The position numbers and the translations under genes were made by a program. A DNA stretch of 64,000 nucleotides from RYN-133 sp963754285. Its GTDB lineage: Bacteria; Actinomycetota; Actinomycetes; Mycobacteriales; Jatrophihabitantaceae. The stretch spans positions 1 to 64,000 of the forward strand of contig CAVWFN010000006.1 in NCBI GenBank assembly GCA_963754285.1, written 5' to 3'. Below the pieces are notes generated by a model. The model worked only from the letters and a program-made list of their open reading frames with translations, had not been told where the DNA came from and made no database searches. Positions 61,650 to 64,000 of the stretch are shown piece by piece; the first letter of the stretch is position 1, and each line of letters begins with the position of its first letter.

Positions 61650-62126
61650 CTAGCGTCCGTGCTCGGCCAGTGTCGCCACCAGTCGGTCGAGGAGCTCGCT
61701 CTGGCCCTTCACCAGTTTGGGACGAGCGGCGTCGAGGTCGAACCAGGCCGCGCGATCGACTTCGGGAAACGACTGTCGGCGCCCCGACCGTGGCGGCCAC
61801 TCGACCTCGAAGGTGTTGCTGACGATCGTGTCCGCGTCGAGGTCGCCCTCGACGGCCCATGCCGTGACGAGCTTGCCGTTGGCCTGCCGCACGTCTCCGA
61901 GCGCGAGGTAGCCGTCCTGCGGCGGTGTCGACCCGAGCTCCTCGGCGAACTCGCGCCGCGCCGCGGCGAACGCGTCCTCGTCTTCGGCGTACTCGCCCTT
62001 CGGGATCGACCACGCGCCGTCGTCCTTGCGTGCCCAGAACGGGCCACCCATGTGAGCGAGCAGCACCTGCAGGTGCGGCTCGCGGCGATACAGGACGAGG
62101 CCGGCGCTTGTCCGTGTGGCTGCCAC
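61650..62126 (-). CDS. NUDIX hydrolase
   Basis: 158 residues from GTG 62126 (VAATRTSAGLVLYRRE). NUDIX box KGEYAEDEDAFAAARREFAEELG at residues ~50-75. HLQVLLAHMGGPFWARKDDGAWSIPKGEY resembles small NUDIX proteins often annotated as MutT-like, with the box on diadenosine-type frameworks. 10 bp upstream of the P450 start, same strand; divergent from the DinB-like gene. Confidence 0.88.
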   Translation of the reverse strand: MAATRTSAGLVLYRREPHLQVLLAHMGGPFWARKDDGAWSIPKGEYAEDEDAFAAARREFAEELGSTPPQDGYLALGDVRQANGKLVTAWAVEGDLDADTIVSNTFEVEWPPRSGRRQSFPEVDRAAWFDLDAARPKLVKGQSELLDRLVATLAEHGR

Positions 62127-62153
62127 GCAAACACTGTCGCACCCGTGACGAGA

Positions 62154-62684
62154 ATGAGTGCCATGACCTGGACCGCACCGCCGCTCGAACGTCCTGACCC
62201 CCCGAACGTCGCCGACGAACGCACGGCGCTGGAGGCGTGGCTGCGCTTCCACCGCCAGACGCTGCTGCAGAAGTGCGCGGGTCTCGATGCCGACCAGCTC
62301 AAGCAGGCGTCGGTGCCGCCGTCGATCCTCACGCTTCTCGGGCTCGTCCGGCACATGACCGAGGTCGAGCGGTCATGGTTCCGGCGTCGGTTCTCGATGG
62401 AACAGATCGACCCGCTCTACTACACCGAGGCTCAGCCGGACGGCGACTTCGAGAACATCGCCGATGCCGACGCCGAACACGACTACGCGGCCTACCTCGC
62501 CGAGTGCGACGCGGCCGACGCGGTCGCGGCCGGGCACAGCCTCGACGACGTCTTCGTCCATCCGCGTCTGCAGGCCGACATGGACCTGCGCTGGATCTAT
62601 CTGCACATGATCGAGGAGTACGCACGGCACAACGGGCATGCCGACTTCATCCGTGAGCGCATCGACGGCGTCGTCGGAGACTGA
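62154..62684 (+). CDS. DinB/DUF664 family protein
   Basis: About 176 residues; DinB-like four-helix metal-binding fold: ALEAWLRFHRQTLLQKCAGLDADQLKQASVPPSILTLLGLVRHMTEVERSWF, and C-terminal WIYLHMIEEYARHNGHADFIRERIDG, with His in RHMTEVE, HMIEEYARHNGH as metal ligands. The HNGHAD ending is typical of DUF664. Related enzymes use mycothiol, which actinomycetes make. Start 62154 or ATG 62163. Confidence 0.88.
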   Translation: MSAMTWTAPPLERPDPPNVADERTALEAWLRFHRQTLLQKCAGLDADQLKQASVPPSILTLLGLVRHMTEVERSWFRRRFSMEQIDPLYYTEAQPDGDFENIADADAEHDYAAYLAECDAADAVAAGHSLDDVFVHPRLQADMDLRWIYLHMIEEYARHNGHADFIRERIDGVVGD

Positions 62685-62690
62685 TCACCT

Positions 62691-63731
62691 GTGCGCGCGG
62701 TTGTGATCGACGAGTTCGGCGTTCGTCCGCAAATTCGTGACGTCGACCGTCCGGCGTGTGCCTCCGACGGCGCGCTCATCCAGGTCGAGGCGAGCGGGGT
62801 GTGCCGCAGCGACTGGCACGGTTGGCAGGGACACGACGCCGACATCTCGGTGCCACACGTCCCGGGTCACGAGTTCGCCGGCCTCGTTGCCGAGGTCGGT
62901 GCTGACGTTCGCGAGGTCGTGGTCGGCGCACGCGTGACGGTGCCGTTCGTGTGTGGCTGCGGCACGTGCGAGCAATGCCGCGCCGGCGACGCGCAGGTGT
63001 GCCCGAACCAGACCCAGCCCGGCTTCACCCACGCCGGATCGTTCGCCGAGTTCGTCGCCGTGCGGCACGCCGATTTCAACGTCGTGCATTTGCCGGACGA
63101 GATCGATTTCGTCACTGCGGCCGGGCTCGGCTGCCGGTTCGCGACGGCCTATCGCGCCGTCGTCCTGCAGGGACGGGTCGCGCCGGGCGACTGGGTCGCT
63201 GTTCACGGCTGCGGTGGCGTCGGTCTGGCCGCAGTGATGATTGCGGCCGCTCGCGGCGCACAAGTGATCGCCGTCGACGTCAGCGCTGAGGCTCTCGACC
63301 TCGCCCGCACGGTCGGTGCCGCGCACGCCGTGTCGCCACCGTCGGCCGAGGTGATTGACGAACTCACCGACGGCGGCGCGCATCTCGGCATCGACGCGCT
63401 CGGCCGCGCGACCACGTTCGCCGATTCGCTCGCCGGGCTGCGACGTCGCGGCCGACACGTGCAGGTCGGCCTGCTCGTCGCCGACGATGCGAACCCGCCC
63501 GTCGACATGGGTGCCGTGCTCGCTCGTGAGCTCGAGATCGTCGGGAGTCACGGCATGGCCGCGCGCGACTACCCGGCGATGCTCGCCGAGATCGCCGCCG
63601 GCCAACTCGACCCGAAACGCCTGGTCACGCGCACGATCTCCCTCGACGAGGCGCCCGACGCTCTCGTGGCGATGTCCGCGGGCAGCGCACCCGGCACCAC
63701 CGTGATCGAGCGGATGATCAGCGGATGGTGA
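62691..63731 (+). CDS. Zinc-dependent alcohol dehydrogenase family protein
   Basis: 346 residues. GroES domain with catalytic zinc ligands Cys in ASGVCRSDWHGW and GHEFAG (His-Glu), structural zinc motif CGCGTCEQCRAGDAQVC. Rossmann NAD(P) motif GCGGVGLAAVMIAAARGAQVIAVD. A threonine/sorbitol-type MDR member; exact substrate unknown. GTG start 6 bp after the DinB-like gene. Its tail overlaps the selD 3' end by 14 bp on the opposite strand. Confidence 0.9.
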   Translation: MRAVVIDEFGVRPQIRDVDRPACASDGALIQVEASGVCRSDWHGWQGHDADISVPHVPGHEFAGLVAEVGADVREVVVGARVTVPFVCGCGTCEQCRAGDAQVCPNQTQPGFTHAGSFAEFVAVRHADFNVVHLPDEIDFVTAAGLGCRFATAYRAVVLQGRVAPGDWVAVHGCGGVGLAAVMIAAARGAQVIAVDVSAEALDLARTVGAAHAVSPPSAEVIDELTDGGAHLGIDALGRATTFADSLAGLRRRGRHVQVGLLVADDANPPVDMGAVLARELEIVGSHGMAARDYPAMLAEIAAGQLDPKRLVTRTISLDEAPDALVAMSAGSAPGTTVIERMISGW

Positions 63732-64000
63732 TCATCGACAGCCCGTCGGAGGGCACCAGTTCGCCGATCACCGGCGCTCCGGGAATCTCGCCCGCGACGA
63801 GCAGGCCGCCGCTGGTCTGCGCGTCGGCGAGCAGAAGCAACTCGTCCTCGTCGACGTCCGTTTCGACGGCCGGGCGCACCCAGTCGAGGTTGCGACGGGT
63901 GCCGCCGCTGACATAACCCTGCGCAAGTGCCTCGCGGGCACCATCCAAATAGGGCACGGCGGCCGAGTCGATGACCGCCGAGACACCCGACGCGCGAATC
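63718..64000 (-). CDS. selD: Selenide, water dikinase SelD (C-terminal part, cut by window edge)
   Basis: The ~94 visible residues read in from the right edge (IRASGVSAVIDSAAVPYLDGA) and end with selD landmarks: QGYVSGGTRRNLDWV, LLLADAQTSGGLLVAGE and SDGLSMITIR. SelD makes selenophosphate from selenide and ATP, the selenium donor for Sec-tRNA and for selenouridine. Only the last part of this gene is in the window. It explains how the TGA in fdhA can be decoded; selA, selB and selC would be expected to the right. Confidence 0.92.
   Translation of the reverse strand, partial: IRASGVSAVIDSAAVPYLDGAREALAQGYVSGGTRRNLDWVRPAVETDVDEDELLLLADAQTSGGLLVAGEIPGAPVIGELVPSDGLSMITIR

Overview
The window is high-GC DNA packed with short-gapped, often ATGA/GTGA-overlapping genes and looks like the chromosome of an actinomycete (Actinomycetota). 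The block rpsP-khpA-rimM-trmD-rplS-lepB-NUDIX-rnhB-DUF2469-yraN-comM-dprA-xerC follows the order known from mycobacteria and relatives, and thrS is followed by the HIT gene as in Mycobacterium. The genus cannot be fixed from this sequence; a soil-type aerobe able to use trace CO-like substrates and formate is the picture the genes give.

Layout. 1-3.7 kb: a LuxR-type AAA regulator cut by the left edge, a 46-aa small protein and an exported M23 peptidase. 3.7-16.1 kb (minus strand): the conserved recombination / competence / translation block, interrupted by a sulfotransferase and a beta-propeller glycosidase that overlap tail to tail. 16.2-21.4 kb: GH1 beta-glucosidase, MFS transporter with its GntR regulator, amidohydrolase. 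21.4-27 kb: HIT hydrolase, thrS, a CapA-like lipoprotein, gamma-carbonic anhydrase, scramblase-like protein, membrane protein. 27-35.8 kb: a complete molybdenum hydroxylase locus (MocA-type cytidylyltransferase divergent from coxD-coxE-xdhC-coxS-coxL-coxM-coxG); CoxL carries the form-II motif AYRGAGR. 35.8-52 kb: a large Ter stress locus with two TerC, five TerD-type genes including two double-TerD Pro-rich fusions, two TerA-like proteins, TelA, and the PRTase/TRSP/StiP/PELOTA, HAD and HpcH/HpaI lyase genes that travel with it. 52-55 kb: a Ser/Thr kinase, a metallo-beta-lactamase-fold hydrolase, an unknown. 55-60.2 kb: formate dehydrogenase fdhA-fdhB-nrfD, where fdhA reads through an in-frame TGA as selenocysteine. 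60.2-64 kb: cytochrome P450, NUDIX, DinB-like, zinc alcohol dehydrogenase and, at the right edge, the 3' end of selD, whose product makes the selenium donor that fdhA needs.

Most noteworthy: (1) the selenocysteine FDH with a visible SECIS-like hairpin and a selD gene 5.4 kb away; (2) three tiny ORFs (21, 34 and 23 aa) sitting exactly in stop/start junctions of unrelated operons, each with NTGA overlaps on both sides and each containing an inverted repeat. Two of them are homologous (PRN-x-SAK-x3-HFRGG). The arrangement matches the principle described for mycobacterial interspersed repetitive units, but the sequence is one I do not recognise; (3) a family of 65-70 bp four-arm palindromes (four copies) plus a tandem-hairpin relative; (4) five conserved genes (thrS, capA, coxE, PRTase-TRSP, a TerD fusion) each broken by what looks like a single-base frameshift, all between 22.8 and 43.8 kb, which most likely reports on sequence quality rather than biology.

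No rRNA, tRNA or CRISPR array was seen.
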